From positions 1-57,877 of the forward strand of contig NZ_JARJLM010000683.1 of NCBI RefSeq assembly GCF_029335485.1: a DNA stretch of 57,877 bases, in the 5' to 3' direction. The stretch comes from Cupriavidus basilensis. GTDB taxonomy: Bacteria; Pseudomonadota; Gammaproteobacteria; Burkholderiales; Burkholderiaceae. Under the pieces are notes generated by a model, which saw only the letters and a list, made by a program, of their open reading frames with translations, did not search any database and was not told where the DNA came from. A program made the translations under genes and the position numbers. This document shows, one piece after another, positions 36,611 through 45,714 of the stretch (position 1 is its first letter; every line of letters begins with the position of its first letter).

Positions 36611-36858
36611 GCTGCCTCCTGTTGCTGTCTGAGCTGCTCGGCCGCCGCCGCCAGCGAGTTGACGCTGCGAAAGAGCTGCCGGGTCAGCATGGCGTCCGGG
36701 ATTTCGATATTGAATGCGTTCTCGATGGCCAGCATCACATGCACGGTGGCGAGCGATGACAAGCCCGCTTCATAGAGATCAGCCTGATCGTCGAGAGCGT
36801 CGACCGACACATCGAGCCGTGCCACCTCGGCAAGAATTTGTCGAATGGTTGCCTTCAT
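36607..36858 (-). CDS. Small acyl/aminoacyl carrier protein
   Basis: 83 residues, about the usual carrier-protein length. 'DLYEAGLSSLATVHVMLAIE' is the phosphopantetheine site, with Ser35 as the likely modified residue (SSL instead of the canonical DSL). Start ATG 36858 has GGAGGAG upstream. It is the first gene of the four-gene aminoacyl-carrier module and overlaps the dehydrogenase. By family precedent it accepts an amino acid from the SerRS-like ligase. Confidence 0.87.
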   Translation of the reverse strand: MKATIRQILAEVARLDVSVDALDDQADLYEAGLSSLATVHVMLAIENAFNIEIPDAMLTRQLFRSVNSLAAAAEQLRQQQEAA

Positions 36859-36985
36859 CTCAGTTTCTCCTCCGTGAGGATGGTCGTGTTTGACGATTGA
36901 GCCGCAGTTGCCGCGCGGTTTCGGTGCGCTGGCCCACCAACGCCGTATGGCTCTTGTCAACGCGGGAGCCAGCTTCCTCCGCGGC

Positions 36986-38395
36986 TCAATAGGCTTCGCG
37001 TCCCGTCCATCCGTGCACTGCGGTGCGCAGGATGATGCGCAGGTCCAGGGCGAACGACCAGTTGCGGATATAGAAGATGTCGAACTCGATGCGCTTGCGC
37101 ATCTTTTCCACGGTGTCGGTCTGGCCGCGCAAGCCGTTGATCTGGGCCCAGCCGGTAATGCCCGGCTTGACACGGTGGCGCAGCATGTAGCGATCGATGA
37201 CCTCCTTGTAGATCTCGTTGTGTTCGATCGCATGCGGGCGCGGACCCACCACCGACATCTCGCCGCGCAGCACGTTCAGGAACTGCGGCAGCTCGTCGAG
37301 GCTGGTGCGGCGCAGGATGGCACCCAGCCGCGTCACCCGCGCATCGCCGCGCACGGCCTGCGTCAGGCCGCCCGCCTCCTGATGCTGCACCATGGTACGA
37401 AACTTGTAGACATGGAAGGGCCGACCGTCCATGCCCAGGCGAGCCTGATGGAACAGGACCGGGCCCGGGGAAGAGTGCTTGACCAGCACGGCAATCACCA
37501 GCAGCAAGGGCGACAGCCCCACCAGCGCCACCAGCGCGAAGACGCGGTCGAAACTGGCCTTGAGCAAACCCGTGATACCCGACTGCGGCGGGCTGTTCAG
37601 GTCGATGACCGGCAAGCCTAGGAAGTCGCTGAACCGGTGGCCCAACAGCTCGACCGACATGACGTCGGGCACCCAGCGAATGTCGATCAGGTCGTTGCGG
37701 AAGTGGGAAACCACATCATAGAGATCACGGCAGGCAGCCATCGGCAGGGTCAGCCAGATTTCCCGCACATTGTTGCTGCGCACGAACGCGCAGACCTGTT
37801 GCAGCGAATCCAGCCGCGTCACGCCGGCGGGCAGCGGCTGCTCGATGCCTTCGTCGTAGATGCCGGCAATGCGATAGCCGGCGCCCCGGTTATTGCGCAC
37901 TCGCTGGTACATTTCGTGCCCAAGCGAGCCGTAGCCCAGGATCACGACACGCTTGGCATTGATACCCAGCTCGCGCACGCTGCCCAGCATGCCGTAGAGC
38001 AGCACCCGCGAGGCTAGCAGTGCCACCACCACGCTCAGCAGCCAGCTCATCGACCATAGCCGCGACAAGGCGGCCGACTGATGCATCAGGAACACGGTGA
38101 CCAGGCCCAGCATGCAGACCGCCCCCCAGGCGGCAAGCGTACGTGCGGCCAGCACAGTACGGCTGCGGCCGCGCCAGGAGTTGTACAGCCCGCAGGCGGG
38201 GAACACCAGCAAGGTGCTCACCGAACACAGGGCAGTGATAAAGCCATGAACCGGGGGGGCGCCGCGCAGGCCTTGCGGGAAGATCAGCTCGCCGATCGCC
38301 ACGCCGCACACGGCGACGATGCCCGCATCGGCGAAGCGATACATGATTTGCAGCGCAGCTTGCCTCTCGGCGAAGAATGCACGGATCTTCGACAT
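36986..38395 (-). CDS. Undecaprenyl-phosphate sugar-1-phosphate transferase (WcaJ/EpsE type)
   Basis: 469 residues. Four N-terminal membrane segments, a CoA-binding-like Rossmann domain ('[18 protein letters not shown]'), a fifth membrane segment ('[20 protein letters not shown]') and the catalytic PHPT domain: 'FHVYKFRTM', '[20 protein letters not shown]', 'VVGPRP' and '[15 protein letters not shown]'. It transfers a hexose-1-phosphate (glucose in WcaJ, unknown here) to undecaprenyl phosphate to start each repeat unit. ATG 38395 has CGGAGG seven bases upstream. It stands upstream of the aminoacyl-carrier module. Confidence 0.93.
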   Translation of the reverse strand: MSKIRAFFAERQAALQIMYRFADAGIVAVCGVAIGELIFPQGLRGAPPVHGFITALCSVSTLLVFPACGLYNSWRGRSRTVLAARTLAAWGAVCMLGLVTVFLMHQSAALSRLWSMSWLLSVVVALLASRVLLYGMLGSVRELGINAKRVVILGYGSLGHEMYQRVRNNRGAGYRIAGIYDEGIEQPLPAGVTRLDSLQQVCAFVRSNNVREIWLTLPMAACRDLYDVVSHFRNDLIDIRWVPDVMSVELLGHRFSDFLGLPVIDLNSPPQSGITGLLKASFDRVFALVALVGLSPLLLVIAVLVKHSSPGPVLFHQARLGMDGRPFHVYKFRTMVQHQEAGGLTQAVRGDARVTRLGAILRRTSLDELPQFLNVLRGEMSVVGPRPHAIEHNEIYKEVIDRYMLRHRVKPGITGWAQINGLRGQTDTVEKMRKRIEFDIFYIRNWSFALDLRIILRTAVHGWTGREAY

Positions 38396-38516
38396 GGTCT
38401 GCCTCCGTCCGGCAAGCCGGATATGCAATGCAGAACATGGTTGCGCCGCGCCACGGCGCCGGTCTGTTGGCTGGCGCACATATGGGCTTGCGGCGAGTGC
38501 CGGCGATGCAGGTTGC

Positions 38517-39185
38517 TCAGCGCTCCCGCCGCGCTTCGGGCAGGCAGGCCAGCAAGCCGGCGCCGTCGCGCTGCCAGGCCCATTCGCGCCACTGCCCGCG
38601 CTGGTACGGCTTGTCGCGCCCCGCCAGCCGAGCGGCAAACATCTCGATCCACTGATGCGTGGGCGCGGCCACGCCGGCCGCCGGCACGCCCAGCATCAGC
38701 ACCAGCACCAGCGCGCCCGCCAGGGCCGGCGCGGAGCGTGCCGGCCTTGCGCTCCACAGCATGAAGGTCAGGCTTGCGCCAAAGCCAAGCGCCAGCCCGC
38801 TCAGGACTTCGGAACCGGAATGCGCCTGCAGCTTCAGCCGCGACACGCCGACCAGCAGCGCAAACAGCAAGCCAAGACAGCCCGCGCCGACGGCGAGGCG
38901 CGGGTGCCGTGCGGGCACGACCAGGTAAAACAGCACCGGCAGTACCGATGCGGACATCATGCTGTGGCCGGAAAAGCCCGTGAAGTTGATGGCCGCGCAG
39001 CCAATGCCCCAGCCCAGGAAGGCGAGCTTGGAGACCAGCACCACCGCGGCCGTCGCACCGAATGCGATCAACCAGCGGCGTGCGCTGGCAGCGGCGCCGG
39101 CATGGAACAGCCACGCGGCGATCAGCACGGCGCATGGCAGCAGCAGGGAGGTCTCGCCGAATCGGGTAATGAAATTCCAGGGCAT
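38517..39185 (-). CDS. PAP2-family membrane phosphatase
   Basis: About 222 residues with six hydrophobic segments. PAP2 motifs are visible in altered form: 'FSGHSMMSASVLP' (usually PSGH) and 'SRLKLQAHSGSEVLSG' (usually SRxxxxxHxxxD, with Glu or Ser for Asp). Such enzymes dephosphorylate undecaprenyl pyrophosphate or related lipids, which would recycle the EPS carrier lipid. Start ATG 39185 (MPWNFITRF) is chosen because the hairpin at 39235-39272 lies in the would-be extension; no strong SD is seen. It is the most upstream gene of the second EPS block. Confidence 0.75.
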   Translation of the reverse strand: MPWNFITRFGETSLLLPCAVLIAAWLFHAGAAASARRWLIAFGATAAVVLVSKLAFLGWGIGCAAINFTGFSGHSMMSASVLPVLFYLVVPARHPRLAVGAGCLGLLFALLVGVSRLKLQAHSGSEVLSGLALGFGASLTFMLWSARPARSAPALAGALVLVLMLGVPAAGVAAPTHQWIEMFAARLAGRDKPYQRGQWREWAWQRDGAGLLACLPEARRER

Positions 39186-39886
39186 CTTGAGGGCCGTCTT
39201 GGTCGGGCAGGCGAAAAAAATAGCACAGTTGCGCGGCAGGCAGGCCTGGCCACACTGGCCGGCATGCCTGCCTAAACCCAGCCAGAAGCATGAAGCAGCC
39301 AGGATACCGGCTCGTGTCCCGCGGCACCGCACGAAGCGCACATTGGGCTGGCGGGCTTCGTGCAAGGGCGGCGCACCCGGGCCTGGGTCATGCGGCGAAT
39401 GGTGCTTCTGGTCGATACAGTTGCTGCCGGTGTTTGGCTATCGTCGAACAAGTGGCCGGTCGAGCGGAATCGCGCCGGCCACTTTGGAGTCCGCATGGTC
39501 CCCCGGTCGGCGGGCTCTTTTTTTTGGGGCCGGCCAGGCCAGGAGGCGCAAGCGCAAAGCTGCCTGCGGCAATGGCGCCGCGGGGCGGACGTGCCGTGAG
39601 ATGCGGCCATCGCCGTGCGCCCCATCCGCGCGCGCAAAAAAACAAAGCCACGGCGTGCCGCCTGTGCCGGCCGGCTCGACCGTGGCCCTCAAGATCCGGC
39701 GCAGCATGCGCTGCGACCGCATCACGCGTGCGCGCATCCTGACTGGCATGCGCACCGGATTGCTCCGGTCCCCCGAACACGCGCGCTTCGTCGCTCCCCT
39801 CTTTGTGCCTTGCGGCGCCGCCAATGCTGCTGACCGGCGCTTGTGCCTGACTTGCTTGACTTGCCTATCCCGACGACGTCGACGAC
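39186..39886. other. Gene-free stretch with a hairpin
   Basis: About 700 bases with no convincing frame. The only clear element is the long inverted repeat at 39235-39272. A T8 run at about 39519-39526 and other homopolymers give it a noncoding look. It could hold promoters for the second EPS block, but no good -35/-10 or -24/-12 pair is evident. Confidence 0.45.
39235..39272. repeat. Imperfect inverted repeat upstream of the PAP2 gene
   Basis: Arms GGCAGGCA(39235-) and TGCCTGCC(-39272) are perfect at the ends and continue inwards as TGGCCA/TGGCC with a few mismatches around CAC. It lies 50 bases upstream of the PAP2 ATG. It could be an operator or, with the T-run about 15 bases further on the minus strand, part of a terminator. 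Confidence 0.45.
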
Positions 39887-40198
39887 CTAGCCTGCCGCCG
39901 GCTCGGGCTGGGACTCGCGCACCGGCTCGCCTGCGACCATCACGCAATACTCATGGCGTGCAAGCATGCCTTCCCTCACTGTCGCCAAATGCCTTCGTGC
40001 TTCCTGCTCGCCGGCAAAGGTGGCAGCGGCGATCGCGGCTGCCTCGCAGGCATAGCGCATGCCATGCAGCTCGCCGCGATACAGCAGCGGCTCGTCGCGT
40101 CCGGTGGTCAGCCTGATTTCGTAGCAGCATGCCCACTTGCCCCGGCCCTCCGGCACGGCGAAGCCGCGCACGACCAGGATGTCCAGCCCGTTGTCCAT
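39887..40198 (-). CDS. Small hypothetical protein
   Basis: 103 residues, soluble, beginning 'MDNGLDILVVRGFAVPEGRG'. 'YEIRLTTGRDEPLLYRGELH' and 'ATFAGEQEARRHLATVREG' suggest a small alpha/beta domain, possibly a stress- or nucleotide-related fold, but no family is recognised. ATG 40198 has GGGGGT upstream. It lies alone between the PAP2 gene and the receiver-like gene and is on the same strand. Confidence 0.6.
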   Translation of the reverse strand: MDNGLDILVVRGFAVPEGRGKWACCYEIRLTTGRDEPLLYRGELHGMRYACEAAAIAAATFAGEQEARRHLATVREGMLARHEYCVMVAGEPVRESQPEPAAG

Positions 40199-40298
40199 AT
40201 GACCCCCTGTTACAGCGCGCGGCGGCCACATCGGTATTGATATCCCCGGCTTCGTTCTCCGCGCGACTCAAGCATAGGAGCCTGCGTCGTCCGGCGCA

Positions 40299-40748
40299 TC
40301 ATCCCCTTGCCGTAGACCCACCTGAACCGATGGGGGATGGGGCTGGCATGGCAAAGGCCTGGCGCGGGAAACACTGGCCGCCGGCGCGCACCAGCACCAC
40401 GGCCGCGCGCGTCTGCTCCGGCGTGCAGGGCACGGTCATGCAGCCGCTGGCCCCGAGCCGGGCTGCATGACTGGTGAACAGCAGGTCAGGGGATTCGCAC
40501 AGGACCAGCCAGCGCCGCGGCGCGAGCCGCTGGCACAGTGTATCGAGCAACAGAAACGGATCGGCCTGCGCCCCGCTGCAGTCGAGCAGCGCGAAATCGA
40601 CTGGCCGCGGCGGCACGTCGGCCGGCGCGGCTTCCAGCAGCCATTCGGGCGTCTGCGATATCACGGGGGCTAGCGCGGAAAGCTCGCGCAGGTGGCGCAG
40701 CACGCCCCGGCGCAGCATCATGTTGTGGGCAAGCAGGAGCGTTGTCAT
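40299..40748 (-). CDS. Stand-alone receiver-like domain protein
   Basis: 149 residues with the outline of a response-regulator receiver: 'LLLAHNMMLRRGVLRHL' at the start, 'VDFALLDCSGAQ' with a possible phosphoacceptor Asp, and 'VRAGGQCFPRQA' at the end. There is no HTH. The LuxR-type protein encoded next has the same N-terminal outline, so this looks like a paralogue that lost its output domain. It could modulate the neighbour by dimerisation. The early acidic pocket of a true receiver is not clear. Confidence 0.65.
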   Translation of the reverse strand: MTTLLLAHNMMLRRGVLRHLRELSALAPVISQTPEWLLEAAPADVPPRPVDFALLDCSGAQADPFLLLDTLCQRLAPRRWLVLCESPDLLFTSHAARLGASGCMTVPCTPEQTRAAVVLVRAGGQCFPRQAFAMPAPSPIGSGGSTARG

Positions 40749-40952
40749 CGGCTGGGGGTGACAGCGGGTTGGCAGGAGGCATCGCGATGCGCCACGGTCT
40801 GGCGTTCCGCGTTAAGCACTTCTCGATTAGCGTAGCAAGAACGATGGTGCGCTGCCTCGTGCATTCGGATGAGGCCGCGTATCGCCAAGGATGAAGCCGA
40901 GGGTGCGTCGAACCGCCCCGCGCCATCGCGGGCAACAGGGCGGAACGGATGA

Positions 40953-41813
40953 TCAGGCAGCCTGGCAGACGCTGACCAGTTCGACAGGCGACGACGCACC
41001 GCCACGTGCGGGCGCGGTGGCCGGTGCTGGCCCGGGCCAGCTCAGCTTGGCACCGCGCTGCAGCGCCACGTAAACCGCCTCGCCCTTGTTGCGCACGTGC
41101 AGGCGCTGGTACAGCGTGCAAGCGTGGGTCTTGGCCGTGGCCACCGAGATATTCAGCAGGCGGCTGACGGTCTTGATCGGATAGCCTCGCGCCAGCAATG
41201 CCAGCACCTCGTACTGACGCTCGGTAATATTCAGCAGGTGCGAACCGGCGGAAGGCGTCTCCAGTTCGGGGGCGCCAGCGAGCGCGCTCTGCAGCGCCGC
41301 CTGGCCGCCGGGCTCATGGGCGTCGACCGGCTGGATCCTGCCCGCCTGCCTATGCAGGGAGGAGGGAGCAGGCCTTGCCTGAACTGCCGGCCATGGCGCG
41401 GCGCCCTGGTCGCCGCAAGCCGCCTGGGCGCGAGCGGGAAAACACTCCCCATCGGCAAGCACCAGGCGAATCGCCGCGTCCAGCATCTCGGCGCTGCAGG
41501 CCTTGGACAGCAGGCCGCGGACATTGCCTGGCATCGCGCCATCGAAGTCGGGTGAGGGAATCTGATCGGACAACACCAATACCCGCTTGGGCATCAGTGT
41601 CTGGCATGCCTGTTCCAGTTCCTGCCAGCCGGCAGCCGGTTCCGGCGACAATCCGTAGATCATCAGGTCCGCATGGCAAAGCCACTCAGCAGGGTAAGGC
41701 AGGGAGCCGGGGTCGATATCAACCAGGTCGCCGTGGAGACCTGCCTGTGTCAACAAATGGCGCAGACCCAGGCGCAGCAGGGGGTGAGGCTCGATCAAGA
41801 GGATTGTGGCCAT
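40953..41813 (-). CDS. LuxR-type regulator with degenerate receiver domain
   Basis: 286 residues. N-terminal receiver-like domain ('MATILLIEPHPLLRLGLRHL') reads 'ADLMIYGLSPEP' at the expected phosphosite, so the acceptor Asp seems to be missing. C-terminal GerE HTH: 'ITERQYEVLALLARG', 'SRLLNISVATAKTHACTLYQ', 'LHVRNKGEAVYVAL'. The HTH is almost the same as that of the gene at the window start. It forms one border of the EPS locus and reads away from the origin. Control of the EPS genes by a non-phosphorylated regulator is the likely role. Confidence 0.88.
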   Translation of the reverse strand: MATILLIEPHPLLRLGLRHLLTQAGLHGDLVDIDPGSLPYPAEWLCHADLMIYGLSPEPAAGWQELEQACQTLMPKRVLVLSDQIPSPDFDGAMPGNVRGLLSKACSAEMLDAAIRLVLADGECFPARAQAACGDQGAAPWPAVQARPAPSSLHRQAGRIQPVDAHEPGGQAALQSALAGAPELETPSAGSHLLNITERQYEVLALLARGYPIKTVSRLLNISVATAKTHACTLYQRLHVRNKGEAVYVALQRGAKLSWPGPAPATAPARGGASSPVELVSVCQAA

Positions 41814-42283
41814 GGCCGCTCTCTTTTTTTGTTACGGCATGGCGAGCCCCGCGACAACCCGCACATGCTATAGAAAATGCCCGCTATGCTGCAGTTGCAT
41901 TTCCATACGATCCGTCTCGACTCCAGACCGTGGCAGCGTACCCGTCCAGGTTGCACTGCTGGGTGACCGTCCCTTGGAGTCCTTTCGAATCGCCCCGTTT
42001 GCGTTCTTATTACGCTGTAGATGCTTCTTAATTCAGAGTTAAAAGAATCTAACTCTGGGTCTCAGGATAGGCACAGCATGGGGGGAATGCAAGCGAGGTT
42101 ACACCCGGGAAAGTATGTACCGGAACACTGCCGATACGCTGTGCGTCAGCGCACGGAAGTACATTTTGGCGCTCTGGCGGCGGCGTATACCAGACTTCCA
42201 CGCTATAATTATCGGCATTGTACTTCACTATGCATTTATACCCGGATGCATTCAGCAGCTGCTTAAGTGCCTTATGAATCAAT
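41814..42283. other. Intergenic region between regulator and integrase-like gene
   Basis: 470 bases, noticeably richer in A+T. It contains an inverted repeat CAGAGTTA (42034-42041)/TAACTCTG (42050-42057) and a TATAAT at 42204-42209 that may be the -10 of a promoter for the integrase-like gene. A partial iteron match, CGTACCCGT, occurs near 41938. No gene is visible. Confidence 0.45.
42034..42057. repeat. Inverted repeat, possible operator
   Basis: Perfect 8-base arms CAGAGTTA and TAACTCTG separated by 8 bases, within an AT-rich stretch upstream of both divergent genes. No following T-run, so an operator is more likely than a terminator. Confidence 0.4.
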
Positions 42284-43978
42284 ATGTTAGCCTTCAATCC
42301 AGGCATTGCCATGCAGCCTGGTAAAGCCCCGAATCTCAGCCTCACGCGCAGCGAATTTGCCGCCGTACGGGCCTATGTACAAGGCATGCCGGCGGCGATG
42401 GTGGCTGACCGCTACCTGTCCGACGACAGCGACGACGATGCCGGTGGCGAATCCGCGCTGCGTCTGCTGCTAGCCTTGCGAGACCGCATGGTCCAGCTGG
42501 CTCACCTCCATAACCGCCAGGATCTGGCCGAATTGCTCGAGATGGGTCCGGGCCGCTCCAACCGCGGCATGGACCGCCGCGTGGAAGCGCTGGCCGAGCT
42601 GGAACGGCTCGGCACGGCACAGCCGCGCGCCGATCATGGTATCGAACTGTGGTTCTCGCCGGCTCTGGCCCGGCGCTTGCGCGCCCAGAAGATATCCAAT
42701 CTGCATATTCTGGTGGAGCTTGCCAACCGGCACGGTAACGCATGGTGGCGTTCGGTGCCACGCATCGGCTCGCTGGCTGGCGCCGTCATCAACCGCTGGC
42801 TTGCCGATCATAGGGGCGTGGTCAAGGACGAGCAGGGCCGGCCACTGCTGCGCGATCATGTTGGTGCCCGGGGGCGCCTGGCCGAAACGGCGCTGGGCCC
42901 GCAGCTTCGGCAGTTGGTGCCTTTTGAGCTGATGCGGGATGAAGAAACAGGTACGGGGTGCGATCACCCACCTATTAGTGACTCAAGAGTCACCCACAGG
43001 AGCGATCTCGCTGCCGTCCGCGCCTGGCTGTCGGCAAATTCGGCACAACGGAGCACATGGCTCGCTTATCGCAAGGAAGCCGAACGGCTGCTGCTATGGG
43101 CTGCTGTACAGCGAAAGAAACCACTGGGTATGCTGGATCGGCAGGACCGGCAGGATTTTTTTGTGTTCTTGCGTAATCCGGGGCCGGTGCATCTCTGGGT
43201 CGGGCCCCGCGCATCCAGGGAGTCGGCTGCCTGGCGTCCATTCACGGGACCGCTGTCGGAAAGCAGCGTACTCCATGCTTCGCGCATCCTCGGTGCCTTG
43301 TACGAATGGCTGCAAACGCAGGGCCATGTCTCGGCGCACGCCTGGCAGCCCGAGGCGCGGTCCAGGTTGCCGCAACGCGCGGCTGCCCCGGCGACCGTCG
43401 GTAGCATGCTCGACGAGGCAGCCCTGGCGCGGTTTCTGGACTGGCTGGCGAAGCAGGGGCGGGACCCGGATGGCGTGCGGTATCGTGCCGCCGAGGCTGC
43501 TGTCCGATTGCTGCAGGAACAGCACATCGGCTTTGCCAGCCTGACGAATTTCACGCACGACCAGCTTCGGGGTTCGGACGCAGAATCGCCTGCCGGTGTA
43601 GATGGCCTGGGCGAGGCAACGCGCATGGCGATGGCGCGTCACTGGCGCGATCGTGGACTTGACTGGGACAACCGGGCAGCAGAGCCTATCGTGATGGTCG
43701 GCCCTCCCCGCCTCCCACCCACGGGCCGCGCGATGCGCAAGGCGGATCGCGCCCCTGGCGCGGGCTATTCGGTGCGGGGGCTGCACGCCCTCCTGAGCCA
43801 GGCCATCGAACGCTACCGGGAAGACGTGGAGGAAGAATTTGCGGCGCGTTCCCCGCGCGACCTCGCGGGCCGGAGAACCCGCGCGAAACCGTTGGGGAAC
43901 CAAGGGGAAAAAGCCGCGGTGCCGGTCGTTGTCCCCACCGGCGCTGAGGACCGGGACGGCGCCGCGACGGCTGGCTGA
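42284..43978 (+). CDS. Integrase-like protein without visible catalytic residues
   Basis: 564 residues. The N-terminal third ('LTRSEFAAVRAYVQGMPAAM', 'VEALAELERLGT') resembles the DUF3701 domain found on some phage-type integrases, and the middle ('VRAWLSANSAQRSTWLAYRK', 'SESSVLHASRILGALYEWLQ') resembles the SAM-like core-binding domain of tyrosine recombinases. In the last third I cannot find the R, HxxR and Y catalytic residues. A second possible start is ATG 42311. It faces parB. It may be a DNA-binding relic kept near the origin, or a dead recombinase. Confidence 0.65.
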   Translation: MLAFNPGIAMQPGKAPNLSLTRSEFAAVRAYVQGMPAAMVADRYLSDDSDDDAGGESALRLLLALRDRMVQLAHLHNRQDLAELLEMGPGRSNRGMDRRVEALAELERLGTAQPRADHGIELWFSPALARRLRAQKISNLHILVELANRHGNAWWRSVPRIGSLAGAVINRWLADHRGVVKDEQGRPLLRDHVGARGRLAETALGPQLRQLVPFELMRDEETGTGCDHPPISDSRVTHRSDLAAVRAWLSANSAQRSTWLAYRKEAERLLLWAAVQRKKPLGMLDRQDRQDFFVFLRNPGPVHLWVGPRASRESAAWRPFTGPLSESSVLHASRILGALYEWLQTQGHVSAHAWQPEARSRLPQRAAAPATVGSMLDEAALARFLDWLAKQGRDPDGVRYRAAEAAVRLLQEQHIGFASLTNFTHDQLRGSDAESPAGVDGLGEATRMAMARHWRDRGLDWDNRAAEPIVMVGPPRLPPTGRAMRKADRAPGAGYSVRGLHALLSQAIERYREDVEEEFAARSPRDLAGRRTRAKPLGNQGEKAAVPVVVPTGAEDRDGAATAG

Positions 43979-44028
43979 GCGGCTGAAGACCGGCCGGAGA
44001 CGGCCATCCCTGCGCTCGGGTACGGCTT

Positions 44029-45042
44029 TCAGCCGGCGGTCTTCTCCAGGCCGAAGCGCGCCTTGAGGGCTTCGACCAGCGCTTCGCGCGCGCCTCGGTC
44101 GCCTACCTGCACGTCCAGCATCACGCGCCCTGAATCCCATTCCTTGATCGTTCCCAGCAGTTGGCCGCCATCGCTGCGGATCTTGTACTGACGGCTGATC
44201 TCCTTGATCTTGCGGGCCTTCCCTTCTTGCGCATGCTTGCGAATGGCCTCGACCTCACGGCTCGACAGGCCTTCGGCCATGATCCGGGTGGCCAGGTCGC
44301 GAGTCCGGTCTTCGCCGACGATCTTGCAATAGAGCGTGAGTTCGTATCCGGTGGCGATACCGATGGCGCTGGGGCGCTCCCGCATGACGCCCAGGACGGA
44401 CTCAGGCAGTCTTAACAGGGCCAGGGTCTTGTTTACCGTCCCGGCGGACATCCCGGTCAGTTCGCAGATGTCTTCCTCTTTCTGGACCTTGCCCTCATCC
44501 AGCAGTTGCCGCCAGGCGATCGCGTTGTCCAGCGCCGACTGGTCAGAGCGTTGCTCATTGAGCAGGAAGGACAAGCGATAGAAATCGAGTTCGCTCAGGT
44601 CGCTCTCGATGAAGCATTCCATCTCGAGCTTGCCAGCGGAGGCTAGCGCGCGCTTGCGGTAATGCCCGTCGATCAGGATGTAGTGCCCCGGCCGAGCAGG
44701 ATCCGGCGTGGCCAGCCCTGGCGTCTTCTGGCCGTGAGTCGCAATCGAAGCCGCACGTTCCTGGACAACGGCCGAGTCGTAGATGCGACGGGCATTGAAC
44801 GGATTGTCGTGGAGTTGCGCCAGCGGGACCTGCATCAGGATCCGCGCCCCCTCCTCCGGCAAGTCACTTTCAGCGCTGAAAATGGGGCTCGGCTCGCGGG
44901 TGCGAGCCTGCAGCAGACCATTGGGATGCTGCGAAATTGCCGCTTCGGCGCGTGCAAAGCGGTCGAGCGAGTCGCCCCGCGTTTTTTCGGCTGCCATTCC
45001 CGCCAGCATGCCTGCCTTGAGGCTTTTCAATTTTGTGGCCAT
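44029..45042 (-). CDS. parB: ParB-type partition protein
   Basis: 337 residues. N-terminal ParB/Srx-like domain has 'PLAQLHDNPFNARRIYD' and box II 'LIDGHYRKRALASAG', followed by the KorB-type helical DNA-binding domain ('EEDICELTGMSAGTVNKTLA', 'LLRLPESVLGVMRERP') and a C-terminal dimerisation segment. The canonical CTP-binding motif GERRxRA reads GHYRKRA here. The gene begins two bases after the parA stop. Together with ParA it segregates this replicon. A parS-like palindrome is embedded in its codons at 44868-44881. Confidence 0.92.
   Translation of the reverse strand: MATKLKSLKAGMLAGMAAEKTRGDSLDRFARAEAAISQHPNGLLQARTREPSPIFSAESDLPEEGARILMQVPLAQLHDNPFNARRIYDSAVVQERAASIATHGQKTPGLATPDPARPGHYILIDGHYRKRALASAGKLEMECFIESDLSELDFYRLSFLLNEQRSDQSALDNAIAWRQLLDEGKVQKEEDICELTGMSAGTVNKTLALLRLPESVLGVMRERPSAIGIATGYELTLYCKIVGEDRTRDLATRIMAEGLSSREVEAIRKHAQEGKARKIKEISRQYKIRSDGGQLLGTIKEWDSGRVMLDVQVGDRGAREALVEALKARFGLEKTAG
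44867..44882. promoter_or_regulatory. Candidate parS site inside parB
   Basis: TTTCAGCGCTGAAA (44868-44881) is a perfect 14-base palindrome and shares 15 of 16 bases with the palindrome upstream of parA. Two such copies within 0.9 kb of a parAB operon fit the 16-base palindromic centromere type of Burkholderiales secondary replicons. Confidence 0.6.
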
Positions 45043-45044
45043 TC

Positions 45045-45704
45045 CTATTGCTCAATCAAAGACAATATCTCGTCGACCATCATGTCGACTTCCTGCACTG
45101 ACTCGCGTGCCCCTGCCACGCCGTGAACAGTACAACCGATCGCCTGGCATTCGCGGAAGGCGGAGCGCGATCCGATCATGGCATTCATCAAGGGCACCTC
45201 GGCATCGTCACCGAGAATCTCGATCGCCTGGCGTGCAATGGAAACACGACGCTGCACCATATTGGCCATCACCCGGATACGGAGCGTCTCGTTCTGGACC
45301 TGGGCATGCTGGGCCAGCGTTTTGGCAGCCACGGCGGCCCACAGGTCCGGAGGCGACGGAACCACGGGAATAATGGCGAGATCGGAAATCAACAGCGCGC
45401 TGGATGGCGCAGCCGAGTGAACTGCCGGAGGACAGTCCACTACGATGTAGTCGTAATCCTGGACAAATTTCCTCACTTCGCGGTGCATCGCCCCGCCCGA
45501 CGGCGCCAAGCCAATCACTGATGCGGGAAAGGGCCGCTCGTCGCTGGCCTGGGCCGCCCAGCGCGTGGCGGTACCCTGTTCGTCCATGTCCACCAGCATG
45601 GAACGCGCGCCTCTCAGGCCAAGCGTGCCGGCAAGATGCATGCTGACTGTTGTCTTGCCGCATCCGCCTTTCTGGTTAAAGACCGTGATGATTTTAGCTG
45701 GCAC
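45045..45704 (-). CDS. parA: ParA-type partition ATPase
   Basis: 219 residues from GTG 45704. Deviant Walker A 'KGGCGKTT' near residue 12, 'MLVDMDEQGTATRWA' as the switch-I/A' strand and 'YIVVDCPPAVHS' as Walker B. This is the short ParA form with no N-terminal HTH. The GTG has AGAGAGG six bases upstream. An ATG at 45779 would add 25 residues, but that stretch contains a promoter-like sequence and a parS-like palindrome. Cotranscribed with parB. Confidence 0.9.
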   Translation of the reverse strand: MPAKIITVFNQKGGCGKTTVSMHLAGTLGLRGARSMLVDMDEQGTATRWAAQASDERPFPASVIGLAPSGGAMHREVRKFVQDYDYIVVDCPPAVHSAAPSSALLISDLAIIPVVPSPPDLWAAVAAKTLAQHAQVQNETLRIRVMANMVQRRVSIARQAIEILGDDAEVPLMNAMIGSRSAFRECQAIGCTVHGVAGARESVQEVDMMVDEILSLIEQ

Positions 45705-45714
45705 TACGACCTCT

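Noticed and set aside
41936-41950. Partial iteron match CGTACCCGT upstream of the integrase-like gene
   Set aside because: Only the first nine bases match and the TTTCTGCG half is missing.
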